A stretch of 64,000 bases of DNA from TA-21 sp035620895. Lineage in GTDB: Archaea; Thermoproteota; Nitrososphaeria; Nitrososphaerales; Nitrososphaeraceae. The stretch is taken from assembly GCA_035620895.1 (NCBI GenBank), contig DASPFY010000009.1, positions 1 to 64,000 of the forward strand, given 5' to 3'. Shown here one piece after another: positions 8,241-16,604 of this stretch; within the stretch, counting starts at the first letter, position 1; each line of letters begins with the position of its first letter. Made by a program: the position numbers and the translations under genes. The notes under the pieces are model-generated. The model ran no database searches and was not told where the DNA came from. It was given only the letters and a program-made list of their open reading frames with translations.

Positions 8241-8746
8241 CTACTTCCAAAGCCATTGTTTATCTACATAATTTCCACTCTCGTCTTGCTCAATTTTAAA
8301 TATAATCAGTGCATTATCCAAAACGGATAGTTTGCCAGTAGAATTTGTGCTATATACTGAAGCTCCTTGAAAGTCTGTACAATTAAATACCTCTATGAAC
8401 GTGTAGTTTGCCGTTTCACCATCCTTGGTCTTCATTACTGCATGCCCTTGATCAAATGTAAGATTGTTACCTTTGGAGTAACTGACATACTCCCCTGTTT
8501 TATCGTGTTCTATGTTACCATTCATCGTTCAATTAGAAGTAAAAGTGTGTTGTGTTCTCTGTTAGGACCAATTTCTCCCACAAGTGTATCCTCTCCCTGT
8601 TCTACAAAAATTGGTTCTCCCAATGTCACTGTCTGAGCATATCCAGTATTAAACAAAATATCATTAGTTCCTGTACCTGCAATTAGTAATAACGCGGCAG
8701 CAATCCCTGCTGTAATAATAATAATGAATCTCTTTTTATTTGTCAT
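8241..8746 (-). pseudogene. secreted beta-rich protein gene, split by frameshift and stop
   Basis: Two frames join at 8522-8525. The upstream one (74 codons) has a signal peptide ending near NTGYAQ and then LGEPIFVEQGEDTLVGEIGP. The downstream one (94 codons, from 8525) continues with NGNIEHDKTGEYVSYSKGNN and ends KQWLWK, and has no signal of its own. In the third frame the junction reads T-F-T-S-N-stop-T-M-N-G-N, so restoring the protein needs a one-base shift and a TGA to GGA change. I recall intact secreted thaumarchaeal proteins with this same order of motifs, so it is read as one decayed gene. The alternative is two coupled genes with an ATGA overlap. Confidence 0.55.
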
Positions 8747-9111
8747 TTATATTGATTTGGTAAACCAAAAGGTAAAAAGTTTTCTATCTACAAGGTCTTT
8801 ATAATATCTAGCCAAAAAAGGCAAATTATACCTGCTTTTTAAGTTCTCCCATCATCAAGGTTATATTATTTATCGTTCCTTATTCCTCAATTTTAGCACC
8901 AAAATCACGCATATTCCAAAAAGCATGGGAAGTAAAATAATTTAAATCGCTTCATCTCTTATAGGTATATACGTCTAAAAAATTCTTATAATTTTAGATT
9001 TTAATTTAGTTCCGATTGAATATTCAGTCGCATCCTGACGAACTAATATGAAATTCCACTCGAGTCCCGCTTGCTGAATATTAATATTGTTAGAGAGGTG
9101 ACATCTTAACA
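8747..9111. other. 365-bp intergenic region
   Basis: AT-rich, holding one family A repeat (9009-9047) and presumably the promoters of the divergent flanking genes. No small reading frame or RNA gene was recognised. Confidence 0.5.
9009..9047 (+). repeat. dispersed intergenic repeat, TGAATATTCAGT variant
   Basis: GTTCCGATTGAATATTCAGT followed by CGCATCCTGACGAAC, matching the copies at 14104 and 16510. Confidence 0.55.
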
Positions 9112-10155
9112 GTGAAGTACAGTCGCATCATAGTATCCAAATTTGGTGGCCCTCAAAATCTCCATCTCATTAAGGAAGAAATTCCCGAACCGAGTGCAAA
9201 TCAAGTACGTGTGAAAATATTGACAGCAGGAGTATCGCTGGCTGATATTCTCATACGCGAAGGCATTCATCCGGAATCATTGTTTAAGCGACCGCCTATA
9301 TGCATTGGTTGGGATATCGTTGGAGTAGTTGATAAAATAGGAGACAAGGCATCTAGGACATCGCCTTGGAGAATGGGCGATACTGTAGCCGCGTTACCAA
9401 TAGTTGGAGGATATGCTGAATATCTATGTCTTCCTTCCGACCAGCTTGTGTCGGTTCCTTATGGACTGGACCCCGCTGAAGTTGTTAGTGTAATACTTAA
9501 TTATACTACAGCGTATCAAATGCTACATCGCAGTGCCCATATAGAATCGGGTGAATCTGTTTTAGTCCACAGCGGTGGAGGTGGAGTTGGTACAGCCCTT
9601 CTCCAATTAGGAAAACTGCAAGGACTGGAAATGTACTCCACTTGCTCATTACGCAAGAAAAAAGTAGTATCGGAACTCGGCGGCAAACCCATAGATTACA
9701 AGTCTGTGGACTTTGTCCAAGAGATTTTCCGGCTTACTAATTATGGGGTGGATGCAGTATTCGATGGTATTGGCACAGAATCGCTAATGCGTTCATACAA
9801 GGCACTATGTACTGGTGGCAGATTAATAGGCTATGGATTCGGTTCAAAATCAAAAGATAGAGGTAGTCGTGCAGGCCAAATAGTATCAAATGTAGTAAAT
9901 TGGATAAGTGTACTTGCACTTAACTTGGTACCTGACAGTAGAAAAGTTATTCCTTACAGTATTCAAACGCTGAAAAGACGTAAGCCGAACTGGTTTCGTG
10001 AAGATTTGCAAATAGTATTTAATCTACTAAAGCAACAGAAGATTAAGCCTATAATTTCGGCTCGATTGCCCTTGAATCAAGCTGCCCAAGCTCACGAATT
10101 ACTTGAAAGTGGGTCGATGACAGGTAAAATTGTCTTGATTTGTAATTCACTGTAG
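9112..10155 (+). CDS. zinc-independent MDR oxidoreductase, quinone oxidoreductase-like
   Basis: The 347-residue protein is a medium-chain dehydrogenase/reductase of the quinone-oxidoreductase group. An N-terminal GroES-like domain (FGGPQNLHLIKEEIPEP…) is followed by a Rossmann domain with the coenzyme motif HSGGGGVGTALLQLGK (about 157-172), then DAVFDGIGTESLMRSYKAL and a GRLIGYG strand. No Cys/His zinc ligands are at the alcohol-dehydrogenase positions. Expected to use NADPH to reduce quinones or activated alkenes. Starts with GTG at 9112; no ATG is better placed. It is one of four MDR enzymes in this window. Confidence 0.85.
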   Translation: MKYSRIIVSKFGGPQNLHLIKEEIPEPSANQVRVKILTAGVSLADILIREGIHPESLFKRPPICIGWDIVGVVDKIGDKASRTSPWRMGDTVAALPIVGGYAEYLCLPSDQLVSVPYGLDPAEVVSVILNYTTAYQMLHRSAHIESGESVLVHSGGGGVGTALLQLGKLQGLEMYSTCSLRKKKVVSELGGKPIDYKSVDFVQEIFRLTNYGVDAVFDGIGTESLMRSYKALCTGGRLIGYGFGSKSKDRGSRAGQIVSNVVNWISVLALNLVPDSRKVIPYSIQTLKRRKPNWFREDLQIVFNLLKQQKIKPIISARLPLNQAAQAHELLESGSMTGKIVLICNSL

Positions 10156-10524
10156 GTTCCTAATCCTGCCTCTTAATCTCCCTTTACCAATTGATGATAT
10201 AATATCTTGGGGAGAAAAAAGTTTAAAGCTTTCCAGTGATTTTGTCAATTTAATTTCATTATTGACTAACAGACAAGCGTATGTTGACAATGTAGATATA
10301 ATATACCGAAACATTTAGTGTTCTAATGGAAAATTTATTTCAAATTTGTAAAAAAAATAAATCGAAATCAAAATTTAAAGCTTAGAAGTATATTTCGTAT
10401 ATCCCAGTTTAGAACCGATAGTGTCGTGGGTACCGATGAATGAATCTCTATATTCTCGAATTCCATTACTAACTATTAGTATCTATTTTCATTCATTATA
10501 AACAGTGTTATAACCTAATAAGGA
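10156..10524. other. 369-bp intergenic region
   Basis: Contains a repeat copy at 10399-10440 and strongly AT-rich DNA (A-runs near 10350). Apart from a 19-codon frame at 10326 that I do not trust, nothing coding is visible. Confidence 0.5.
10399..10440 (+). repeat. dispersed intergenic repeat, clcA-break variant
   Basis: ATATCCCAGTTTAGAACCGA then TAGTGTCGTGGGTACCGATG. This is the intergenic sequence that best matches the DNA at the broken clcA end (815-853). Confidence 0.65.
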
Positions 10525-10761
10525 CTATGTTTTTGCAGTTTCAACTTCTATAATCCATTCACATTTTACATTAGCCTTTTCATGATGCTTTTTAACAGCT
10601 TCCTCATCTGGTGCATCAAGTACGCAGAAACATACATTGGCGTCCTTATTGAAAAGGAGGTCTACATGCGCTACACCAAATTCATCCCGAGGTGATGCAC
10701 ATAGTTCTTGAAGATGTTGTTTAGTAAAAGGAACTTTGTGAGTATCCATAAATATTGGCAT
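10525..10761 (-). CDS. DUF4242 / SCO4226-type small protein
   Basis: The 78 residues follow the DUF4242 ferredoxin-like pattern: a short first strand MPIFMDTHKVPF, a helix, VAHVDLLFNKDANVCFCVLD, then APDEEAVKKHHEKANVKCEWIIEV. Some relatives (SCO4226) bind nickel; the HH and Cys residues here are compatible but not proof. It begins one base before the stop of the upstream zinc-binding gene, so the two form a tight operon and may act together. Confidence 0.8.
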   Translation of the reverse strand: MPIFMDTHKVPFTKQHLQELCASPRDEFGVAHVDLLFNKDANVCFCVLDAPDEEAVKKHHEKANVKCEWIIEVETAKT

Positions 10762-11097
10762 CTATTCGTCTACCTCCTTATCAAAAGACCACTCACGTTT
10801 ATAAGTTTCATCTTTAAGATTGAGTTCCTTGAAGAGTCCAAAATAAGTTTTCCTAATCTTCTTAAGGTTTTCCAATTCGCTTTGTAATAGTTTAGTCTGG
10901 CTTACGAGATTTTGGACTAACGTTCTAACCTCATTTGGATCCTCATAATTTAAGGTAGAACTAAATTTTTCATTTTCAAATGAATTAAGACATAACTCAC
11001 TGCAAAACAATATTGGCTTGGAATCAGTATTATTGAGTCCAACGTTCAATCGATTGATACAATTCTTGTTTTTACATTTAATCAGTAGTCTAGTCAT
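10762..11097 (-). CDS. zinc-binding coiled-coil protein
   Basis: A 111-residue protein. A Cys4 unit near the N-terminus (CKNKNC at 8-13 and FCSELC at 31-36, i.e. C-x4-C … C-x3-C) should bind one zinc, in a TRASH/MYM-like arrangement. It is followed by a coiled coil (about residues 55-90, LVQNLVSQTKLLQSELENL) and an acidic tail. The function is unknown; DNA binding as a dimer is possible. It is translationally coupled with the downstream DUF4242 gene. Confidence 0.7.
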   Translation of the reverse strand: MTRLLIKCKNKNCINRLNVGLNNTDSKPILFCSELCLNSFENEKFSSTLNYEDPNEVRTLVQNLVSQTKLLQSELENLKKIRKTYFGLFKELNLKDETYKREWSFDKEVDE

Positions 11098-11137
11098 TAA
11101 ACAGTCTACGTTTTGTCATATTAAATAAGTTTCCTCA

Positions 11138-11180
11138 GATTTGGATCCGAATTGTTAACAATGCGATTACTGGCAGACGA
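11138..11180 (+). repeat. dispersed intergenic repeat family A
   Basis: GATTTGGATCCGAATTGTTA then ACAATGCGATTACTGGCAG. A near-consensus copy in the divergent region. Confidence 0.75.
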
Positions 11181-11360
11181 GAACAAAAGAGTTCGATCGA
11201 ATCTATCCCTCCAGCGCTTCTAGGAGGCAGTACTCTAGCTTGGTTCCCCTTCAAATAATGATTGATTGAGCTGGATGTATTGAGGCAACAAAATGGATTA
11301 AGATCATTAAAAATAGCAAAGAAGTGCTATTAATAAGTAACAAAGCTTACTAGACTTAAA

Positions 11361-11690
11361 ATGTTCATTTGGCCATATACGGCGTATGACCAAGAACAGA
11401 ACCAAATGGGAGGTGCGAAATTGAGCATTTTATTAGAAGTTCCAACCGCCAAGACGAACTTGATTACAAAATCCAAACACGGTGAATCAAAAACTTCTTT
11501 CATACTACTAATATCAGCAGCAATTAGTATTGCATTGATTTTGTTGGTATTTGTAGGATTGACTTATACTGATGGAATCACAGGAGAAAAATATTCTGCC
11601 TGTAGAGATAAGATAATAGGCTTCGGACAGCATGGAATGTATGGCAGTCCGGAACAATTCAAATTGGCCTTATCCTATTGTAGCGGCTAG
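11361..11690 (+). CDS. small single-span membrane protein, paralogue 1 of 3
   Basis: The 109-residue protein has a cytoplasmic-looking N-terminal part (residues 1-50, containing NLITKSKHGESKTS), one membrane helix (about 51-72, ILLISAAISIALILLVFVG), and an outer tail with two cysteines (CRDKIIGFG … SYC). It is not a known family. A close copy lies at 15465-15800 and a decayed one at 20202-20627. Homology between copies covers about 100 bp upstream of the start and the downstream T-run, so whole transcription units were duplicated. The two cysteines may form an extracytoplasmic disulphide. Confidence 0.75.
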   Translation: MFIWPYTAYDQEQNQMGGAKLSILLEVPTAKTNLITKSKHGESKTSFILLISAAISIALILLVFVGLTYTDGITGEKYSACRDKIIGFGQHGMYGSPEQFKLALSYCSG

Positions 11691-11713
11691 TAAAAAAAAT
11701 AATTTTTTTTAAA
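11691..11713 (+). terminator. oligo-T terminator after paralogue 1
   Basis: An A8 run and then T8 (11703-11710) lie directly after the stop codon. The same arrangement follows paralogues 2 and 3. Confidence 0.5.
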
Positions 11714-11770
11714 TGTTCATACTACCTAACTCAAAATCAGGTAAAAAGGAAATGAGTTACAGTAATCATT

Positions 11771-11819
11771 GATTGGACCGAACCATTAACAATGCGATTC
11801 CTGACGGCCAAAGACCCAA
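11771..11819 (+). repeat. dispersed intergenic repeat family A
   Basis: GATTGGACCGAACCATTAAC, then AATGCGATTCCTGACGGCCA and AAGACCC. Confidence 0.7.
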
Positions 11820-11971
11820 ACTTCGATTGTTTATTACCCATTTGTTACTCTCCGAATTACCAAACTTGTAATTGCATTTGGATTAATTAAATTACTATCA
11901 AGTCCCATTTAATTGACATTTTTTGCCTAATGTATAATGCTTATCTCGAATCTAATTCATAATATGATTAC

Positions 11972-12118
11972 ATGGCTGACTCACTGTTATCGTATGCCAT
12001 CACGACTGGCGTCTTTATTGGCCTTGTTGTAATCTTGTCTGCATCAAGGGCAAAAAGAGTTGGTAAGAAGAAGGAACCTCTCGTAGGGACAGAGGAAATC
12101 AAACAATCACCTGCTTGA
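11972..12118 (+). CDS. 48-aa single-span membrane protein
   Basis: A short frame starting MADSLLSYAITTGVFIGLVV, with one clear membrane helix (residues 5-25), then a basic stretch (SRAKRVGKKK) and a polar tail ending KQSPA. The positive-inside rule puts the C-terminus in the cytoplasm. Such tiny membrane proteins are common in thaumarchaea, with unknown roles. Support comes only from the organised hydrophobic/basic layout. Confidence 0.5.
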   Translation: MADSLLSYAITTGVFIGLVVILSASRAKRVGKKKEPLVGTEEIKQSPA

Positions 12119-12233
12119 AAAATAAAATTGATTTACTCGCCTTAAAGGAAGAGATCACTATCCTACGATATGTGAGTAAAGACAATAAAGTAGCGAATAC
12201 TAAATAAACAGAATGCAAGAAATTGGGACTCAT

Positions 12234-13325
12234 TCACTCAGATTTAAGAGACGCCATATCAATAGAAAACCGATACTTTACATCGGACTTGAGCATTCTA
12301 TCGTAAGCGTCGTTAATCATCTGGATGGGAATAACCTCAACATCTGCAGTAATGTTATGTTTGCTACAAAAGTCTAGCATTTCTTGCGTTTCTGCTAGAC
12401 CTCCTATTATCGAACCAGAGATGCTGCGGCGCTGGAACAAAAGCCCAAAACCAGATACGGCGTGAGGCTTGTCTGGCGCACCTACAAGGGTTATATTTCC
12501 ATCACGGCGGAGTAGTTGAATGTAGGCGTTAATGTTATGCTCCGCAGAAACAGTATCAAGTATGAAGTCGAAACTGCAAGTATGTTTTTTCATCTGAGCA
12601 GCATCCGTAGAAACAATAATTTCGTCAGCGCCAAGACGAATAGCATCACCTTTTTTGTTCTGTGAAGTGGTAAATACAACAACATAAGCACCAAGTGCAT
12701 GAGCAAACTTCACCGCCATGTGTCCAAGTCCACCAAGACCAACTATGCCGACATTCATACCATTAGTAACATTCCAGTGTCGCAAGGACGAGTAGGTTGT
12801 GATTCCAGCACAGAGGAGTGGTGCCACTCCGGCAAGATGTAGGTTGGGTGGAACATGAAGAACAAAATGGTCCTTAACTACTATGCTGTCGCAATACCCT
12901 CCATAGGTAACACCTCCTAAGTGTGGGTCAGGTGAGTTGTAGGTAAGTGTCAGGTTTGGACAAAACTGTTCAAGACCAGTTTGACAATCGGGACATGAGC
13001 CGTCGGAGTCAACTAGGCATCCTACTGCAGCGAGATCGCCAGGTTTGAAATTAGTAACTACAGAGCCGACCTTTGTGACTCTACCAACTATCTCGTGGCC
13101 TGGAATGCATGGATAGACAGTAGGCATCACACTCCACTCATTACGAACTTGGTGGAGATCAGAGTGACAAATACCGTAAAAGAGAATTTCAATCTGTACA
13201 TCGTGGTTGCCCGGTACCCGACGTGAAATCACTTTTGGAGCAAGCTGCGAAGTTGCACTTGCCGCAGAATAAGCCTTTGCACTATATTGACCGTGTGATT
13301 CGGACGAAACCTGTGTAGTAGACAT
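12234..13325 (-). CDS. zinc-dependent alcohol dehydrogenase (CAD/YahK-like), one structural-zinc Cys lost
   Basis: A 363-residue MDR enzyme of the cinnamyl-alcohol-dehydrogenase type, expected to interconvert aldehydes and alcohols with NADP(H). Numbered from the upstream ATG at 13349, the catalytic zinc ligands are C61 (GICHSD), H85/E86 (GHE) and the later Cys in LLCAGIT; the coenzyme motif is GLGGLGHMAVK. The structural zinc loop reads DSDGSCPDCQTGLEQFC, so the first of the usual four cysteines is Asp (position 116). Start placed at the ATG at 13325 (MSTTQVSS); 13349 is possible. Monocistronic. Confidence 0.9.
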   Translation of the reverse strand: MSTTQVSSESHGQYSAKAYSAASATSQLAPKVISRRVPGNHDVQIEILFYGICHSDLHQVRNEWSVMPTVYPCIPGHEIVGRVTKVGSVVTNFKPGDLAAVGCLVDSDGSCPDCQTGLEQFCPNLTLTYNSPDPHLGGVTYGGYCDSIVVKDHFVLHVPPNLHLAGVAPLLCAGITTYSSLRHWNVTNGMNVGIVGLGGLGHMAVKFAHALGAYVVVFTTSQNKKGDAIRLGADEIIVSTDAAQMKKHTCSFDFILDTVSAEHNINAYIQLLRRDGNITLVGAPDKPHAVSGFGLLFQRRSISGSIIGGLAETQEMLDFCSKHNITADVEVIPIQMINDAYDRMLKSDVKYRFSIDMASLKSE

Positions 13326-13582
13326 GATAGTTTCTTTGCGGTATACCAAAATTATCGTATTTAAGGATTAGAAAACTAAAATTCCTACTAAAGCTCTTGG
13401 TATTCCTGTTATTAAATTTACAAATCTATTTGGCATTTTTGGCGTCATATGATCCTTTTTAGACGAATATTATAATTATAAATTTGCAACTATCATAATT
13501 TGGCAATCTACCACAAGAGCAGTTTCATCAACTAATTGGAAAGTTAACTTTATCTTTTGTCAATACATACTCTTCAGTATCT

Positions 13583-14029
13583 ATGGCAGAATCGATATTT
13601 ACCCAAAAGGAAATAGAATATCTGAAATCTCAGCGTCTCGCAAGAATAGCTACGACTTCTGTTTCTACGGAACGAGAAGGATCTGTACAACCCGATGTTG
13701 CACCTGTTGGCTTTGATTTTGACGGTGAATATCTCTATGTAGGCGGAATGAACCTTCTTAAATCTACAAAATATAGAAATGTTATGAAAAATAACAAGGT
13801 TGCAATTGTTGTTGATGATTTGAAAAGTATTGATCCGTGGGATCCAAGAGGAATAAGGATCTATGGCATTGCTGATATAGTTACACGTCAAGGAGGTTAT
13901 ATGGACAACACTGATCATCCCAATCCCAAATATATTAGGATAAACCCCAAGAAGAAGTGGAGTTGGGGAGTTGAAGAGCCTGTATTTGTTCAAGGAAAGT
14001 TCAATATTAAAAAAGCAAGCGCAGAGTAG
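13583..14029 (+). CDS. PPOX-class F420/FMN-dependent split-barrel oxidoreductase
   Basis: The 148-residue protein has the pyridoxamine-phosphate-oxidase-like split barrel: FTQKEIEYLKSQRLARIATT, then QPDVAPVGFDFDGEYLYVGG, KYRNVMKNNKVAIVVDD and GIRIYGIADIV. Close relatives are annotated as PPOX-class F420-dependent enzymes; whether F420 or FMN is used cannot be read from sequence. The tail WSWGVEEPVF is characteristic of one subfamily. Related proteins of other subfamilies lie at 30747 and 39090. Confidence 0.85.
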   Translation: MAESIFTQKEIEYLKSQRLARIATTSVSTEREGSVQPDVAPVGFDFDGEYLYVGGMNLLKSTKYRNVMKNNKVAIVVDDLKSIDPWDPRGIRIYGIADIVTRQGGYMDNTDHPNPKYIRINPKKKWSWGVEEPVFVQGKFNIKKASAE

Positions 14030-14103
14030 TTGCTATTAAAGAAAGTAGGGCCACCATATTTCGACTCGGATTGTACACAAGTTAAGCAATTAATGATTAT
14101 AAT

Positions 14104-14154
14104 AAGTTCCGACTGAATATTCAGTTCATATCCCGACGGCTGAACACAAGTGGA
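14104..14154 (+). repeat. dispersed intergenic repeat, TGAATATTCAGT variant
   Basis: AGTTCCGACTGAATATTCAG then TTCATATCCCGACGGCTGAA. Confidence 0.65.
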
Positions 14155-14331
14155 TTTGAGCAGATTACTGATATCTACATAATAATACATAATAATAGCT
14201 ATAAAAATTCGTAAATAGTTTTTCTACTATTTGAAAATTCAACTAGTTTTAATTTAGATAATTCATGTTTAGATATCAAAATCCAGTGTAAGTTCTCAGC
14301 TTGAGTGTTGACAACAAAAGTAATAGTACCT

Positions 14332-14454
14332 ATGCTAAATAGTCATATGAAACCTTTAAAATACATAAAATCGAACATCTGTACAATAGGAATGCTTGTA
14401 GGAATTCTACTCATCAGTAGTTTATTTCTAATACCGTTAGAAGAACACTGGTAA
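14332..14454 (+). CDS. 40-aa single-span membrane peptide
   Basis: Frame MLNSHMKPLKYIKSNICTIG followed by a hydrophobic helix (MLVGILLISSLFLI) and ending LEEHW. The basic N-terminus and single helix give a plausible mini membrane protein; a second ATG at 14347 is possible. It is the only coding signal in the 14030-14776 interval. Confidence 0.35.
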   Translation: MLNSHMKPLKYIKSNICTIGMLVGILLISSLFLIPLEEHW

Positions 14455-14776
14455 TGTTTCGATAACAATCCACTCCGAGGATGTCAGCACTAAAAATATT
14501 CGGATTCAATATTAGTCATATATCTATGGTAATGGATCAGAATTGTTAACAATTCGATTACCGACGGCAAGACCAGTGAATTCAAGTTCACCAATCCCAC
14601 TTGTGGGACTATTTTAGTTGGATAAAATTGGGGACAATCACATCATTTCTGGCTGGATCCTGATAAACGGATGGTATTTACCGAATCAGAAATAGCCAAC
14701 TATAAATATAGTCATTTAACTCGTAATTCGACTAAAAGTGAAGTTTGCCTGATCCGAATATCTTAAAAGGTAAGGG
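14455..14776. other. 322-bp intergenic region
   Basis: Holds one good family A repeat (14528-14586) and the promoter of the CBS gene. Nothing else recognised. Confidence 0.5.
14528..14586 (+). repeat. dispersed intergenic repeat family A
   Basis: GGTAATGGATCAGAATTGTT, then AACAATTCGATTACCGACGG and CAAGACCAGTGAATTC. One of the most complete copies. Confidence 0.75.
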
Positions 14777-15241
14777 GTGTTAACTCTAGTGATGACTACA
14801 ACTATAAGTGACCTCATGAGGAAAAATATAATTACAATAAAAGAGTCGGCCTCTATTCAAAATACTGCGAAGGAAATGACCGAAAAAAAAGTAAGTTCAC
14901 TGCTTGTTGTTGATAGAAACGGTAAAGCCAAGGGTATAATCACTGAACGTGACCTAGTTAGAAAGGTATGTATTAAGAATGTTCGTACGAGCGAGGTAAA
15001 AAATAAGGAAGTAATGTCATCACCATTAATTATGATTAGTTCGACATCGTCGCCATCGGTGGCAGCTGACTTGATGTTGAAACACAATGTTAGACATTTA
15101 CTCGTTGTTGATGAAAATTCCAAAGATACCAGCAAGCCAATTGGTATGATTACTCCTCTTGATTTCACAAAGTACGAAGAATATCTACGTGACGATGAGA
15201 ATAAAGAAAGCATTGAGATGATCTTAGAATATTATATTTGA
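14777..15241 (+). CDS. CBS-domain pair protein
   Basis: A 154-residue protein made of two CBS motifs (a Bateman module). First: ISDLMRKNIITIKESASIQN … GIITERDLVRKV (about residues 9-70). Second: VMSSPLIMISSTSSPSVAAD … GMITPLDFTKYEEYL (about 80-140). Such modules bind adenosine nucleotides and regulate partner proteins. The start may be the GTG at 14777 or the ATG at 14792 (MTTTISDLM); the second fits the family length better. No partner enzyme is adjacent. Confidence 0.9.
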   Translation: MLTLVMTTTISDLMRKNIITIKESASIQNTAKEMTEKKVSSLLVVDRNGKAKGIITERDLVRKVCIKNVRTSEVKNKEVMSSPLIMISSTSSPSVAADLMLKHNVRHLLVVDENSKDTSKPIGMITPLDFTKYEEYLRDDENKESIEMILEYYI

Positions 15242-15464
15242 TTAGTTTGACTTAAGGCATAGACTAAGTAGATTATTCATAAAAGCATGACGAATAATTG
15301 CCATTTCTCTTCTTCTCTTGGTACTGTGGGCGTACTCTTTAGCTTATTTTTCCTTCGAATAATGATTAATTGAGCTGGATGTATTGAGGCAATAAAATGG
15401 ATAAAGATCCTTAAAAATAGCAAAGAATTCCTATTAATAAGTAACAAAGCTTACTAGACTTAAA

Positions 15465-15800
15465 GTGTTCGTCCAGCCATATACAATGTATGACCAAGAA
15501 CAGAACCAAATGGGAGCTACGAAATTGAGCGTTTTATTAAAAGTTCCAACCGCTAAGACGAACCTAATTACAAAATCCAAATACGGTGAATCAAAAACTT
15601 CTTCTATACTACTGATATCAGCAGCAATTAGTATTGCATTGATTTTGGTGGTATTTGTAGGAATGACCTATACAGATGGAATGACAGGAGGAGAAAAATA
15701 TTCTACCTGCAGAGATAAAATAATAGGCTTCGAACAGCACGGAATGTATGGCAGTCCAGAACAATTCAAACTAGCCTTATCCTATTGTAGCGGCCAGTAA
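15465..15800 (+). CDS. small single-span membrane protein, paralogue 2 of 3
   Basis: 111 residues, colinear with paralogue 1 at 11361 with scattered substitutions (NLITKSKYGESKTS, then the helix ILLISAAISIALILVVFVG, then the CRDKIIGFEQHG tail and C-terminal SYCSGQ). It begins with GTG where paralogue 1 has ATG. The upstream region from about 15355 (GATTAATTGAGCTGGATGTA…) also matches 11256-11360. The copies are still very similar at DNA level, so the duplication is recent or kept similar by conversion. Confidence 0.75.
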   Translation: MFVQPYTMYDQEQNQMGATKLSVLLKVPTAKTNLITKSKYGESKTSSILLISAAISIALILVVFVGMTYTDGMTGGEKYSTCRDKIIGFEQHGMYGSPEQFKLALSYCSGQ

Positions 15801-15819
15801 AAAAATAATTTTTTTTAAA
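15799..15819 (+). terminator. oligo-T terminator after paralogue 2
   Basis: A-run followed by T8 (15809-15816) immediately after the stop, as in paralogue 1. Confidence 0.5.
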
Positions 15820-16014
15820 TGCTCATACTACCCAACTCAAAATGAGGTAAAAAGGATTTTGTTCTACCATTTTTGAATTAGGATAGAAATAATTTGCCAA
15901 GTTTGCTTTTTTATCTTGTCAGGCATTGTCTTGCTCATCAATACCAACAAATAATAGTTAGTCTTAAAAATGGTAAGCGTTTCTACGTTTCTTTATGCAT
16001 TTACATTCAACATA

Positions 16015-16413
16015 TTATTCAGTTGTTTTTCCGTCAAATTCTGCCTCGTTATCTTCTGCTTCCTTTTTAGTAGATCTTGATATTTCGTCCTTGTGATGGG
16101 GTGGGGCATAAAGTGTATACATTTTCAGATCTGCTTGTCCATCAATATTAATGATATTATGCTTTGCTCCAGTTGGGACTATGATTGCATCACCATCCTT
16201 GATTTCGTACACATTACCGTCTATAATGCACTTTCCGTGACCACTTTCAATACGAAAGAATTGATCGTTTTCAGAATGAATTTCTTCTCCTATTTCCTCT
16301 CCAGGTGACAGACTCATCAGAACCAGTTGAATATGCTTGGAAGTGTACAAAACTTTCCTAAAGTTGCTGTTATCTATGGTGTCTTTTTCGATTCCTGTTT
16401 TGTATCCTTTCAT
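16015..16413 (-). CDS. cupin-domain protein
   Basis: The 132-residue protein is a single cupin barrel: IQLVLMSLSPGEEIGEEIHS carries the first conserved motif (G-x5-H-x-H/N, here EIHSENDQF), and GDAIIVPTGAKHNI the second (G-x5-PxG-x2-H). His and Glu residues at both motifs are present for one metal. Residues after about 110 form an acidic/basic disordered tail. The function cannot be set further; small cupins often bind sugars or act as metal enzymes. Convergent with paralogue 2 and monocistronic. Confidence 0.85.
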   Translation of the reverse strand: MKGYKTGIEKDTIDNSNFRKVLYTSKHIQLVLMSLSPGEEIGEEIHSENDQFFRIESGHGKCIIDGNVYEIKDGDAIIVPTGAKHNIINIDGQADLKMYTLYAPPHHKDEISRSTKKEAEDNEAEFDGKTTE

Positions 16414-16509
16414 ATTTTCATATTTAATCTAATTTTAATATATAAAGCATGGGAATCACCTCAGGCTAAATTATAATCCGTGACAGTTCACTGATGAGGG
16501 CAACAAATA

Positions 16510-16545
16510 GTTCCGATTGGATATTCAATTGTATTACGACATTTC
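16510..16545 (+). repeat. dispersed intergenic repeat, degenerate
   Basis: GTTCCGATTGGATATTCAAT then TGTATTACGACATTTC; matches the 9009/14104 variant weakly. Confidence 0.4.
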
Positions 16546-16604
16546 AAATTTATATAAAATTGGATAGCCTAAGCTATTGTAAGGAAATACCTGTACGCCA
16601 ATTC

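Noticed and set aside
13574..13993. Minus-strand frame antisense to the PPOX gene
   Set aside because: Composition (many Ile, Ser, Arg, Asn) is that of a shadow; the plus-strand protein is well supported.
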